DNA from: JAAUUE01 sp943370025
GTDB taxonomy: Bacteria > Cyanobacteriota > Cyanobacteriia > Cyanobacteriales > JAAUUE01
Assembly (NCBI GenBank): GCA_943370025.1
Contig: CALRPI020000025.1
Span: 1-64,000, forward strand
Length of the DNA stretch: 64,000 nucleotides
Direction of reading: 5' to 3'
Part shown: piece after piece, positions 1 through 8,362 of the stretch
Position numbering within the stretch: the stretch's first letter is position 1
How the letters are laid out: each line of letters begins with the position of its first letter
Notes under the pieces: model-generated
What the model was told of the DNA's origin: nothing
The model's database searches: none
What the model saw: the letters and a program-made list of their open reading frames with translations, nothing else
Program-made: the position numbers and the translations under genes

Positions 1-129
1 ACTGCTTGGGTGGAAGCGATGGATAATTTGTCTGAGTTGGCGGAGGCTCTGATGAGTCTAAAGCCTCAAAAGAGGCTTAATTTCTTAAAAGGGATGAAGG
101 CTCTTCGCTCTATACAGCAAGCGTTATAG
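1..129 (+). CDS. C-terminal end of an unrecognised protein (5' end outside window)
   Basis: The frame beginning at base 1 is open to a TAG at 127-129 and gives 42 residues rich in Leu, Ala, Glu and Lys, with the look of an amphipathic helix ending in SIQQAL. It is convergent with the FAD oxidoreductase gene that ends at 154. There is too little of it to assign a family. It could also be a chance open frame, since only the last 42 codons are visible. Confidence 0.45.
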   Translation, partial: TAWVEAMDNLSELAEALMSLKPQKRLNFLKGMKALRSIQQAL

Positions 130-153
130 CCCCTCTGTCACCCCTTGAGATTT

Positions 154-1671
154 TTATGATGTTATTGACCGAAAAGTCTGCTTGTCTTCTCGACAAATTT
201 GCTGGACAATATTGCGTCCCGACATGGCAACCACTGGCACACTCCCACCGGGTTCGACCCATTGCCCGATCGCATAAAAATTCCGTAGTTTAGGTAATGT
301 TTTGGGCAAGCCTTTTATCGATAATGGGAGAGTTTGTTTGGTCAGGAGCCAACCACAACTCGATCCTTGCCAGTTACCTGTATAGCGCTCGTAGGTGAGC
401 GGTGTAGCCACATCGACAAACTCAATATCCTTCTTAATTCCTGGGTAGAATCTCTCTAAAAGATCGATGATAATTTGTGATTCTTGAATTTCCTCTGCGT
501 CGTAGATCGAACGACCATAAATACGTTGCCAATAGTCATAATTAGTCGTTAAAACGACCATTAGCACCGATTTTCCCTGTGGTGCGAGCGAGCGATCGAA
601 GCAATAGTGTTTGATCCCAATCTCATATCGCTCTTCCCCCGCAATTACGACAGGTTCATCGAGCAGATGCGTAGTCCAGTGCGGTGCGGCTGATAGATCG
701 CGATTTACGCCCAGTGATACCTGTAGTTGGGAATGAATCGGTAAGTGTCCATCGTAGTAATGTTGGATCTCGCGGGGGACATATTGCCGATCTATTAAAC
801 TGAAAAGTGTATTGTGACCATCACAGGCTGAAATTACTCGATCACCATAGTACTCTTCATTGTTATATAACCGCACTCCAATCGCCTGATGTTTCTCGAT
901 TAAAATCTTTTCTACTTGCGACTCGTAGTGAATTTCACCGCCTAATTCCAGATAGCGATCGGCGATCTTTTCAGCAAATTGTAGCGATCCTCCTAGCGGA
1001 AATCCAGCGTTTTTGGTGTGCATATATGCTAGTAAAGACATCCCCACCATCACAGGAATATCTTCCCAGCCAAATATTTGGGGGATAGCGTGGCGGAGAA
1101 AAGGATCTTGAAACTTTTCTGCAAACTCTGCTGCCGAAAGATTTCCCCACCGCGCTAGTGGGCAGATAAATGGCAACATTTTCCGCGCTAACTTTCCCCA
1201 GTCTCCCAGTTGCATTAATGCTTTGGGCTGCTGCTGAAGTAATGACAAATCGAAGTGAGTAAAAGTGCGAATCCCCGCACAGAAATCGCTAATTAACCGC
1301 CGATCTATCGGTGATAATTCTTTTAAATGCTGTTCTAATTGATCGGGATTGCTGTAAACAATTAAGGTTTTCCCATTAGGTTCACTCACCCGTAGCAATT
1401 CATCGTGATGGACAAATTGTTGCTGCCCCGCAACGCCAAGTTCCTCCCAGAGTTGGTAAAAAGGCTGTCCTCGTGCAGAGCCAAACAAATAGTGAATACA
1501 ACCATCAAACACAAATCCCTGTCGCTGCCATGAAGTGCACAGTCCACCCGGTCGATCGTGCATTTCAAATATCTGCGATCGATAACCATTCATCTGGGCA
1601 TAGCAACCAGCCACCAGCCCAGCAATCCCCGCCCCAATAATGATAATAGTGTCACCGCATTTATATTTCAT
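154..1671 (-). CDS. FAD/NAD(P)-dependent oxidoreductase of the phytoene desaturase (CrtI/CrtO/CrtH-like) superfamily
   Basis: The 505-residue protein starts with a Rossmann FAD site, GAGIAG at residues 13-18, followed by a ribose-binding Glu near 36 and the RPGGLC signature. The C-terminal FAD motif YAIGQWVEPGGSVP lies near 465-480. This arrangement is that of the COG1233 family, whose members desaturate, isomerise or saturate carotenoids and other polyprenoids. The substrate cannot be read from sequence; the domain match is firm but 'carotenoid' is inference. The ATG overlaps the TGA of the upstream membrane-protein gene (ATGA, 1668-1671), which indicates translational coupling. No crt gene is adjacent, so it may act on another lipid. 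Confidence 0.85.
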   Translation of the reverse strand: MKYKCGDTIIIIGAGIAGLVAGCYAQMNGYRSQIFEMHDRPGGLCTSWQRQGFVFDGCIHYLFGSARGQPFYQLWEELGVAGQQQFVHHDELLRVSEPNGKTLIVYSNPDQLEQHLKELSPIDRRLISDFCAGIRTFTHFDLSLLQQQPKALMQLGDWGKLARKMLPFICPLARWGNLSAAEFAEKFQDPFLRHAIPQIFGWEDIPVMVGMSLLAYMHTKNAGFPLGGSLQFAEKIADRYLELGGEIHYESQVEKILIEKHQAIGVRLYNNEEYYGDRVISACDGHNTLFSLIDRQYVPREIQHYYDGHLPIHSQLQVSLGVNRDLSAAPHWTTHLLDEPVVIAGEERYEIGIKHYCFDRSLAPQGKSVLMVVLTTNYDYWQRIYGRSIYDAEEIQESQIIIDLLERFYPGIKKDIEFVDVATPLTYERYTGNWQGSSCGWLLTKQTLPLSIKGLPKTLPKLRNFYAIGQWVEPGGSVPVVAMSGRNIVQQICREDKQTFRSITS

Positions 1672-2309
1672 AATGTTTGAGTACTTACTTCAGAATCCTT
1701 CTTGAACATGATGGCAAGTAGCAACATTGACATGGGAGCTGTAATTCCCCAAGGAATTGCAATAAGAAGTAGCTTCTCCGAAAAGTTGGGATAGAAATAA
1801 ACAAATACTGTCAAAGGGGTAACAAGACTATGAACTAAGAAAGAATATCTAACCCACCTTTGAAATCCCTCCTTCTCAAATATAGGAATAGCAAATAAGG
1901 TTGCGAATCCCATAAATATATATCCGATCGCATCAAAGTCCCAGAAGAGAGAGTGCGGAGTTTGTTTTAGCATAAGAACCTCATCTGAGGCTCCTTGAAG
2001 TGTCATCGGAATTACCGTTGTTAGTTGAACAACATAATTAGCGGTGACGAATGCTACATACAAGACTGTAAAAATGAGAGCCGCATGACTCCAAAACTTT
2101 TTCTCAGTTGGAGTTATATGGTGAAGTGCAAGCATCTCTAGTAAGAAAGGTATTACTATGCAAAGAGAAAATCCATAAATTAAAATTTCATCCAATGGAT
2201 AACTGAGAACACCGAGAAGCTGCAACATCTGAACAATAACAAATGCAACTGTTGAAATAAATGCAATAAGTCCTGACCAAAACCCAACTTTATGTATTGT
2301 TTTATTCAT
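1668..2309 (-). CDS. Six-helix integral membrane protein of unknown function
   Basis: Starting at the ATG at 2309 gives 213 residues with about six hydrophobic helices and short loops. The open frame extends upstream to 2384, but those 25 codons are encoded by a family A hairpin repeat (2329-2420), so 2309 is the better start. The stop codon overlaps the start of the FAD oxidoreductase (ATGA). Hydrophobicity suggests a DUF-type membrane protein of the plasma or thylakoid membrane, but I recognise no family. Its placement between an alpha/beta hydrolase and an oxidoreductase may point to lipid-related metabolism (inference). Confidence 0.7.
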   Translation of the reverse strand: MNKTIHKVGFWSGLIAFISTVAFVIVQMLQLLGVLSYPLDEILIYGFSLCIVIPFLLEMLALHHITPTEKKFWSHAALIFTVLYVAFVTANYVVQLTTVIPMTLQGASDEVLMLKQTPHSLFWDFDAIGYIFMGFATLFAIPIFEKEGFQRWVRYSFLVHSLVTPLTVFVYFYPNFSEKLLLIAIPWGITAPMSMLLLAIMFKKDSEVSTQTL

Positions 2310-2328
2310 ATTTTTGTGTTTTAAAATA

Positions 2329-2420
2329 TATAGCCATCCTAAATGGGTTGAGAACGGCTCCCCCTCCGGGGGAGCCGTTCTCAACCCTCTAAAATTCCAA
2401 ACTCAAATAGGATCGCTATA
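2329..2420. repeat. Family A hairpin element, A3 type
   Basis: This 92-bp element has terminal inverted repeats TATAGCCATCCTAAAT and ATAGGATCGCTATA and a central perfect hairpin with arms GAGAACGGCTCCCC and GGGGAGCCGTTCTC. It overlaps the 3' end of the hydrolase gene (stop at 2381) and supplies that gene's last ~12 codons and its TGA stop. Confidence 0.85.
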
Positions 2421-3481
2421 GCAATAGTAGGTAGTACATGATTTATCAAGAGGTCATTAAACTTTTCGTTTTCCTCTATATTAGAAAAGTGTGCCGAGTT
2501 TTCAAACCAAATTAATTCCTTTTTGGGTGCTTCAATTATTTTAAAATACTGTTCCGCAAGTACGGAGGGTACTTCGTAGTCATGTTTTCCTGATATAAAA
2601 TATATTGGAACCTTAAAGGATGACACCTGTTCTTTTAGGTTAATGGTCGAAAGTTCCTGCCATAACAAATGATTAGATGCGAATATTCCTTTGAAAAAAT
2701 TTACCTTATCAATTAAAGTATATTCAGTAGCCCATATCAAACTACTAAAAATAAGTGGGAAAGCACCTGTTGAGCTGCCGTACAACTCTCCACCATACTT
2801 TCCTAGTAAGCGTCGTTGGGTCATCAGTTTTTTCTGCCAATCACCAGTATAAGGTGGGTTTCCTATTTCGGTAAGAGTCTTAACCGCTCGGTTATCTCCC
2901 GCTTTTGTCGCTTGTGCCAATGTCCAATCATAAGAAATTTGTTCGTTCTCCTGCATATTTACAATCTGACCAATTCCTATATAAGCATGGTATAAATTGG
3001 GATATTTTTGGATACTTAGTATCCCAATTAGGCTTCCCCATGAATGACCAACCAGAAATATTTTCTTTTGATTAAATTGATCGCAGAGCAATTGGGTTAA
3101 TTCGCCAGTATCTAAGATAAACTGATTGATTGTCATGGAAGAATGAGGATTAATAGCTTTATATGATTTACCTGCCCCTCGTTGATCCCAAGTCACGACT
3201 ATAAAATGTTTCTCTAATTCATCTGTGTATTTCCTCAAAAGACACATATTTGAAGTGCCAGGACCACCATGAAGAAAGAGAATGACAGGCTTTATGGTAT
3301 CCATGCCACGAATCAGAATCCATTGTTCCTGCCCTCCCAAGTTAACTTTTTCGAGTGAGGCAATGCTCCGCGAAACATCATATCCTTGTTTATCTTTAAT
3401 AGAAAAAGTAAAGCTAGGAATTAGGAATAAGATACCTAAGACTATTGCACCCAAGAAAGCGATCGTAAGAAAAAGCATCAT
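2381..3481 (-). CDS. Alpha/beta hydrolase, proline iminopeptidase-like, membrane-anchored
   Basis: The 366-residue protein begins with an N-terminal hydrophobic segment (about 2-25), so it is probably a type II anchored or exported enzyme. The oxyanion motif HGGPG is at 71-75 and the nucleophile elbow GHSWGS at 145-150 with Ser147. Asp301 (GKHD) and His331 (SAH) complete the triad. HGGPG with GHSWG is the peptidase S33 pattern, whose members remove N-terminal Pro or hydrolyse esters and amides. The last ~12 residues and the stop are encoded by a family A repeat, so the native C-terminus may have been altered. It is a paralogue of the hydrolase at 6832-8229. Confidence 0.85.
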   Translation of the reverse strand: MMLFLTIAFLGAIVLGILFLIPSFTFSIKDKQGYDVSRSIASLEKVNLGGQEQWILIRGMDTIKPVILFLHGGPGTSNMCLLRKYTDELEKHFIVVTWDQRGAGKSYKAINPHSSMTINQFILDTGELTQLLCDQFNQKKIFLVGHSWGSLIGILSIQKYPNLYHAYIGIGQIVNMQENEQISYDWTLAQATKAGDNRAVKTLTEIGNPPYTGDWQKKLMTQRRLLGKYGGELYGSSTGAFPLIFSSLIWATEYTLIDKVNFFKGIFASNHLLWQELSTINLKEQVSSFKVPIYFISGKHDYEVPSVLAEQYFKIIEAPKKELIWFENSAHFSNIEENEKFNDLLINHVLPTIAIAILFEFGILEG

Positions 3482-3499
3482 AATTTTATTTTGTTGATA

Positions 3500-4291
3500 T
3501 TAGCCTGCACGAACTCTTTCTCGGCGAGAGAGATTCACTTTCCCAAATACTACAATTAGTGCGATCGCCGCCACACAGTTCACGAGAGCAAAGGCGACAG
3601 GTGACACCCCAGTTATGAATGCTACAAAGATGTTCCCCGAACCATGCAAAAGCGCCACGAGCAAAATACTGCCTTTAGTACTGTTGTAAATCCAGGTATA
3701 GATAAAAGCATCTGCCACGATGCTGATGAACCAGAGGAGAGGGAACTCAGACATTGAGTTGCCCACTAAAAAGACCAGCGGTAAATGCCATAACCCCCAT
3801 AACGTGCCAACGATTAAGGTGGAAAGCAGAGCATTATATCGTTTTTGCAAATGTGGTAATGCAAAGCCACGCCATCCAATTTCTTCGCAGGTATTTGCAA
3901 GGAAGTTGATCGCGAAACTGAAAATAACATAGGGAGATAGATTGACTGGTGGTACTGGAACTATTACGGTCAAGCCCAGTAATTTCGTGAGGACTTGTGC
4001 CACAATCAGCAAAATTGCAGACCCCAGCACCGCTACAAAATACCAGACTAGACCAACCCGCCATCGCATCAGTCCCTCGTTCAGATCCCGAACCCCTGTC
4101 TTGCCATATGCCACCTTTGACACGATCGCCGCCGCAAGAGCGGGAGCAATGGCATAAAAGATGGAAAGAATCTGGAAGTAGGGATTGTCGAACGGGGTAA
4201 TACCTCGTGATCCTAAGACGGCTGATATCATGCCAAGCCATGACATACCAAAGGCTAAGATATAGAACCAAGTAACGGGATATTTTCTCAT
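3500..4291 (-). CDS. CPBP family intramembrane glutamic endopeptidase (1 of 3)
   Basis: This 263-residue polytopic protein (about seven to eight helices) carries the CPBP/Abi (CAAX protease, bacteriocin processing) signatures: EEIGWRG with Glu136, Glu137 and Arg141, WH at 168-169, and a third motif His near 216. The family includes Rce1-type CAAX proteases and bacteriocin immunity or maturation proteins. The substrate here is unknown. The gene starts 18 bp upstream of the hydrolase gene and probably shares its transcript. Two further CPBP genes lie upstream on the same strand. Confidence 0.88.
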   Translation of the reverse strand: MRKYPVTWFYILAFGMSWLGMISAVLGSRGITPFDNPYFQILSIFYAIAPALAAAIVSKVAYGKTGVRDLNEGLMRWRVGLVWYFVAVLGSAILLIVAQVLTKLLGLTVIVPVPPVNLSPYVIFSFAINFLANTCEEIGWRGFALPHLQKRYNALLSTLIVGTLWGLWHLPLVFLVGNSMSEFPLLWFISIVADAFIYTWIYNSTKGSILLVALLHGSGNIFVAFITGVSPVAFALVNCVAAIALIVVFGKVNLSRRERVRAG

Positions 4292-4366
4292 TTGTTTTTA
4301 TTTCCTTGTTTTCAGGCTATGTAAGCTCTTAATCCGATCAAGGCTTCGATCGCATTCAGAATTTCA

Positions 4367-5056
4367 TCAAATTTGCGCTGTTTTCGGTTTTAAATTGTGC
4401 CGAGCGATCGCAGCAGTTCCCATCGTTGCCGCGACGAGCAATCCGAAATCTTCTTTAATCCCAAAACTCAAAGCCGCTGAGGTTCCGACAATCGACCATA
4501 AAACTGGAATGATTAATAAACTTAACGGAACTTTTTTGTCTGTCCAGAGCAGCAAGCCGAACGTGAAAATGGTTGTCGGGCAAGGTGCGCCAAACGTCGG
4601 TGATGCGGGAAAGATTCGCCCCAGTCTATAGCCAATCACCGGGTAAATCACCAGTGAATAAGCAATAAATATCGCGCCGAGAATGCCGTTAAATCTCCAA
4701 TTAACGCGAAAATTTAACCAATTTCTTGCCACGCCTTCGTATAAAAATAACAAGCCTTGAAAAATGAACAATATCCCGAACAGATAGGCGGGTGGGCTGA
4801 TTGCTGTAAAGAAAATTAAATGATACACAATTCCTGTCCAGAGCCAGAGCAGCCCAAGTAGTCCTGAAATGATTTTGTTTCTGGACGGTTTGCGACTTGC
4901 CGCTAGGAAAATTACTATAACCGTCACTAAAATCAATACAAACTGCATCGGAAATACAGCTTGATTATATTTCTCAAAAATCTGAATAAATTGTTCAGTG
5001 GTAAAGGGGATTCTAAGTTGTGCGCCTGTGGCAGAAGCAATCAATAAATTTCTCAT
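4367..5056 (-). CDS. DUF6064 family membrane protein
   Basis: The chosen start at 5056 gives 229 residues. Its ATG overlaps the TGA of the upstream CPBP gene (ATGA), and an SD-like GAGGAAAAC precedes it. An early PFTTEQFIQIFEKYN segment is followed by about six to seven hydrophobic helices. This matches the bacterial DUF6064 family as I know it; the function is not established. Coupling to the CPBP gene suggests that the two proteins act together or at least are made together. Confidence 0.72.
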   Translation of the reverse strand: MRNLLIASATGAQLRIPFTTEQFIQIFEKYNQAVFPMQFVLILVTVIVIFLAASRKPSRNKIISGLLGLLWLWTGIVYHLIFFTAISPPAYLFGILFIFQGLLFLYEGVARNWLNFRVNWRFNGILGAIFIAYSLVIYPVIGYRLGRIFPASPTFGAPCPTTIFTFGLLLWTDKKVPLSLLIIPVLWSIVGTSAALSFGIKEDFGLLVAATMGTAAIARHNLKPKTAQI

Positions 5057-5865
5057 GTTTTCCTCGCTGTTAATTGCTGCCAATTCCCCTTCCACAGCAG
5101 CAGTCCGCCTAATACTGTCAATGTCAGCATCTGCCAGAACTGAACCAGAAGACTAAGCCCGATCGAGGTTTCGATCGCATCCCGAATTTCATCAAATGCG
5201 GCGTGATAAACAGTTACCACAGCAAGGCTTTGGGTCACAGTCCAAATATAGGCATAAACGATCGCGTGCATCATGCTAGGAATTAGACTGACTGCCAGCA
5301 TAATGACGATTGAAATACCGACATTATCGGTCAGCTTTTCAGTTATTCCCATTCCAATAAGTACAGGCAAATGCCATGCCCACCAAATAAAGGAATGAAA
5401 TAGCAGTGCTGTTCTTAGGCTGTATTGTTTGACCAGGTGCGGTAGCAGATAGCCGCGCCAACCAAACTCTTCACCAAAGGCTGGGATTAATGTGCCGACA
5501 AAACGAAGTAGAAAATTTCTGAGGATGTCTGGAACCATAACTCCTTTAGGAATACTCCGCATTCCTAAGACTAATTCGAGAATGGTGGGAACAACCCAGA
5601 CAAAGATTGCTAGCGAAAACACTGCTACATAATGTTTTGGTTTACTCCAACGACCGCCAGCCTTCGAGAAACCATCACGGAATATATAGTGACCTGCGAT
5701 GTATGTGCCAACTGCGACCATAATCATTGGTAATGAGCTTAAGGCATAGCGCATAAATGGGGTCTCTGCCCACAGCAAATATGCGATTTGAAATGGCCAA
5801 GATACCGCAACAACAACTAATAAATAGATTCTCAGCGAAAAAGTTTTTTTGGGGGGATTGTTCAT
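5053..5865 (-). CDS. CPBP family intramembrane glutamic endopeptidase (2 of 3)
   Basis: The 270-residue membrane protein carries GEEFGWRGYL with Glu132, Glu133 and Arg137, then AWHLP with His165 and a later VYHAAFDE segment. These are the catalytic and metal or water-coordinating residues of the CPBP fold. The gene is translationally coupled to the DUF6064 gene by an ATGA overlap. It is separated from the third CPBP gene by a family B element, which may now split what was one transcript. Confidence 0.87.
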   Translation of the reverse strand: MNNPPKKTFSLRIYLLVVVAVSWPFQIAYLLWAETPFMRYALSSLPMIMVAVGTYIAGHYIFRDGFSKAGGRWSKPKHYVAVFSLAIFVWVVPTILELVLGMRSIPKGVMVPDILRNFLLRFVGTLIPAFGEEFGWRGYLLPHLVKQYSLRTALLFHSFIWWAWHLPVLIGMGITEKLTDNVGISIVIMLAVSLIPSMMHAIVYAYIWTVTQSLAVVTVYHAAFDEIRDAIETSIGLSLLVQFWQMLTLTVLGGLLLWKGNWQQLTARKT

Positions 5866-5905
5866 ACTTGAGCCTTATCTTCAATATTTTTGATAGTTGT
5901 TATTA

Positions 5906-6004
5906 GAAAATATCGGTAGTGCTGCAAAGTAATGGTTTGGATAATGGTGCTTGGGGCGCGAAGCGCCCCAAGCACCATTACAATGCATGACTACCGAAAA
6001 TATC
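5906..6004. repeat. Family B hairpin element with 9-bp target duplication
   Basis: An 81-bp element (5915-5995) has ends GGTAGTGCTGC and GCATGACTACC and a core hairpin with arms GGTGCTTGGGGCG and CGCCCCAAGCACC. It is flanked on both sides by GAAAATATC (5906-5914 and 5996-6004), a 9-bp direct repeat that fits a target-site duplication. An inverted near-identical copy lies at 23853-23933. Confidence 0.88.
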
Positions 6005-6026
6005 TTTGACACTAGCAAAGACGAAT

Positions 6027-6851
6027 TTAGGCATATCTATATTGCTCTAATGTTTTTGATCCCCACAGAAAAACTACAATAACTGCGATAATTGCAATTA
6101 TTGAATAGTGAATATCAGGATAATCAACCAATGGATTATGTATTCCATCTCTTGGAAACAAAGGTCTTCCTACATTCATCAAAGTATGAAATAATATGCA
6201 AGCAAATAAGCTTTTTCTTGTGTTGTTGTAAATCCAAACAATCAAAACTCTGACAGCAACTGTGCCGAGAGTTGCCCACGCGATAAAAGTTAGACCATGA
6301 CCTTGTTGAATGATTGACGGATAATGCCAAACTGCCCATGGAATTCCAATCAGAATACTTGCTGCCAATGCTCCAAACTGTTCTTGCATTGGCTCAACGG
6401 CATAACCCATATAGCCGATTTCTTCAGCCACAGCTCCGATAAAAAACAAACAAAAAAGCACAGGAATAGAAAGAAAAGAAATGTGAAACTCGTTTGGAAG
6501 AGATAATCCTAAAACGTAGATTACCGTATATATCAACAAATACATTAGAAATGGCAGGAAAATGATCGGCATATACCATATCTTTTTTGTAATTCTTGAA
6601 TAATCGAAAATTCGTTTAAACAATTTATAGACACCACTTTTACCTTCCTCTTTATAAATAAGAATACATCCTGCAATTAATGGTATGAAAGCAGTTATAA
6701 TGTCAATTATAGAAAAATTCAACAACGATGTACGTTTTGCATCAATCATTGAATCAATAATCCACAACGGAATCGAAAGACCGAAAACTATTAGAAAGAA
6801 TTTTAATGGTGAACGATTTTCCGGTTTGCTGCTATTCATAATTGTTGCCAA
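6027..6851 (-). CDS. CPBP family intramembrane protease-like protein (3 of 3), variant active-site motif
   Basis: This 274-residue polytopic protein has the CPBP layout with EEIGYMG at 143-149 and WH at 175-176. Where most members have EExxxR, this copy has Met148 in place of Arg. The two Glu and the His residues are kept, so catalysis may still be possible. The start overlaps the end of the upstream hydrolase gene by about 20 bp; an alternative ATG at 6839 would shorten it by four residues. It forms a pair with an alpha/beta hydrolase, as does the CPBP gene at 3500. Confidence 0.85.
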   Translation of the reverse strand: MATIMNSSKPENRSPLKFFLIVFGLSIPLWIIDSMIDAKRTSLLNFSIIDIITAFIPLIAGCILIYKEEGKSGVYKLFKRIFDYSRITKKIWYMPIIFLPFLMYLLIYTVIYVLGLSLPNEFHISFLSIPVLFCLFFIGAVAEEIGYMGYAVEPMQEQFGALAASILIGIPWAVWHYPSIIQQGHGLTFIAWATLGTVAVRVLIVWIYNNTRKSLFACILFHTLMNVGRPLFPRDGIHNPLVDYPDIHYSIIAIIAVIVVFLWGSKTLEQYRYA

Positions 6852-8229
6852 ATGAAGTTTCTTTTCGTGTTTTAAAAGTATTGCTTAACACAGAAGGGCT
6901 ATATGTATCAGCTTTGGAAATGATGTCCTGAGCCAAAACCTTATTCACCATCACATCAATGAATTTGGCTGACTCATTCATCCAAGAACCGTGACCTGAA
7001 TGTTCAAACCAAATCAATTCTTTGTGGGGTGCAGTCAGGAGATTAAAATACTCCTCGGTCAGCTTCGGCGATGTGGTGCCATCGTGACGACCAATCAAAA
7101 AGTAGACAGGCACTTTAAGGCGCTTTGCTTGCTTGCGAAAATCTACACCCCACAATTGCGGAAAGACAACGCCTACGGTTTCCAGTTCTCCTCGGGACAA
7201 ATTCACCTTGTCGTACAATCCGTACTCAGAGCTTGTAATCAGGTCAAACAATATGTTGGACTTCGGTTTGGCGATCGCAGAATTCTGATGCTCATTCCTG
7301 TACTCATTCAGGTCATTGAGGTAGGTCATCATCTTCGCCAAGACATCGTTGCCGTAATAGGGCGGCGCTCCCTGCTGCTGGAGTTTTTTCACTAGCTCTA
7401 TATCTCCGCGCTCCTGTGCCAAACTCAGTGCCAAATCATACTTGATCACCTCGTTCTCCAGAAATGCGACTACCTGACCCGTGCCGATAAAGGCATGAAA
7501 CAACTCTGGATAACGTTGCACCACCATAATGCCCAGGGCACTGCCCCACGATTGCCCCGATAGATAGATTTTGTCCTTGCCAAAGCGTTGGCGTAGTTGC
7601 AAGACCAATTCGTGGGCATCGGTGATATAGCGATCGGGTGTCAGCTTGGAATGATCGATCGCACCGTATGACTTGCCTGCTCCCGGTTGATCCCAGTTGA
7701 CCACCACAAAGCGATCTTCTAGCTCTGGTAATGCGCGTTGTTCAAGTACTAGTTGGCTCCCACCGGGACCACCAGCGAGAAACAGGAGTACAGGATTGCG
7801 CGAGTCTTTGCCGCGAATCGTGATCCATTCTTCAGCACCGCCGAGCTTGACTTTTTCCATGACCGCAATGCTGTTGGGCAGGGGTTTGCCGTTCGTGTCG
7901 AGAATGGGCAGTGTGGATGCGAAGAGTTGCGAGGCAAAAATAGCGAGGAATGTGATTACCAAGAAACCTGCAAGCTCAATGAGAAATACACGCATTCTAA
8001 AGCCAAGTCGCGACATCACCACTAACCAAGCAATTTCTGCCATGGCAAATAGAATTTGAATCGCTGGGGGAACAGTAGTCGTACTTGGTAACAGTAGGAC
8101 TGGAAAAATCACCAGAACAATCAATATAGCTGTAATAATTCGCAAGAATATAATAGCGATCGCTTTCACAATTGGCAGTTTGGATCGGCGATTCAACTTG
8201 TGATTGAAACTATTAATATAGTTACTCAT
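6832..8229 (-). CDS. Alpha/beta hydrolase, proline iminopeptidase-like, with N-terminal membrane domain
   Basis: Starting at the ATG at 8229, preceded by a GGAG ribosome site, the protein has 465 residues. About three N-terminal hydrophobic helices precede a hydrolase domain with the nucleophile motif GQSWGS, a late GRHD aspartate and HSGH histidine. The usual oxyanion HGGPG reads AGGPG here, so the first His is lost. It resembles the hydrolase at 2381 throughout the catalytic domain, so the two look like duplicates, each beside a CPBP gene. The substrate is unknown. Confidence 0.84.
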   Translation of the reverse strand: MSNYINSFNHKLNRRSKLPIVKAIAIIFLRIITAILIVLVIFPVLLLPSTTTVPPAIQILFAMAEIAWLVVMSRLGFRMRVFLIELAGFLVITFLAIFASQLFASTLPILDTNGKPLPNSIAVMEKVKLGGAEEWITIRGKDSRNPVLLFLAGGPGGSQLVLEQRALPELEDRFVVVNWDQPGAGKSYGAIDHSKLTPDRYITDAHELVLQLRQRFGKDKIYLSGQSWGSALGIMVVQRYPELFHAFIGTGQVVAFLENEVIKYDLALSLAQERGDIELVKKLQQQGAPPYYGNDVLAKMMTYLNDLNEYRNEHQNSAIAKPKSNILFDLITSSEYGLYDKVNLSRGELETVGVVFPQLWGVDFRKQAKRLKVPVYFLIGRHDGTTSPKLTEEYFNLLTAPHKELIWFEHSGHGSWMNESAKFIDVMVNKVLAQDIISKADTYSPSVLSNTFKTRKETSFGNNYE

Positions 8230-8362
8230 GTTTGCAATCTGCTCCAAACGAATTAGCCCCTTTTTTATAGCTTTCTGCGAGTGCAAAACAGAAACTTTCC
8301 TTGTCTGGATGTCCGTTGATAATGAGTATTTTTTTCATTGTTTTGTTTTTTAAATTATTGTT

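Noticed and set aside
245..262. GGGTTCGACCC, like a tRNA T-arm
   Set aside because: It lies inside the FAD oxidoreductase coding region and no cloverleaf can be drawn around it.
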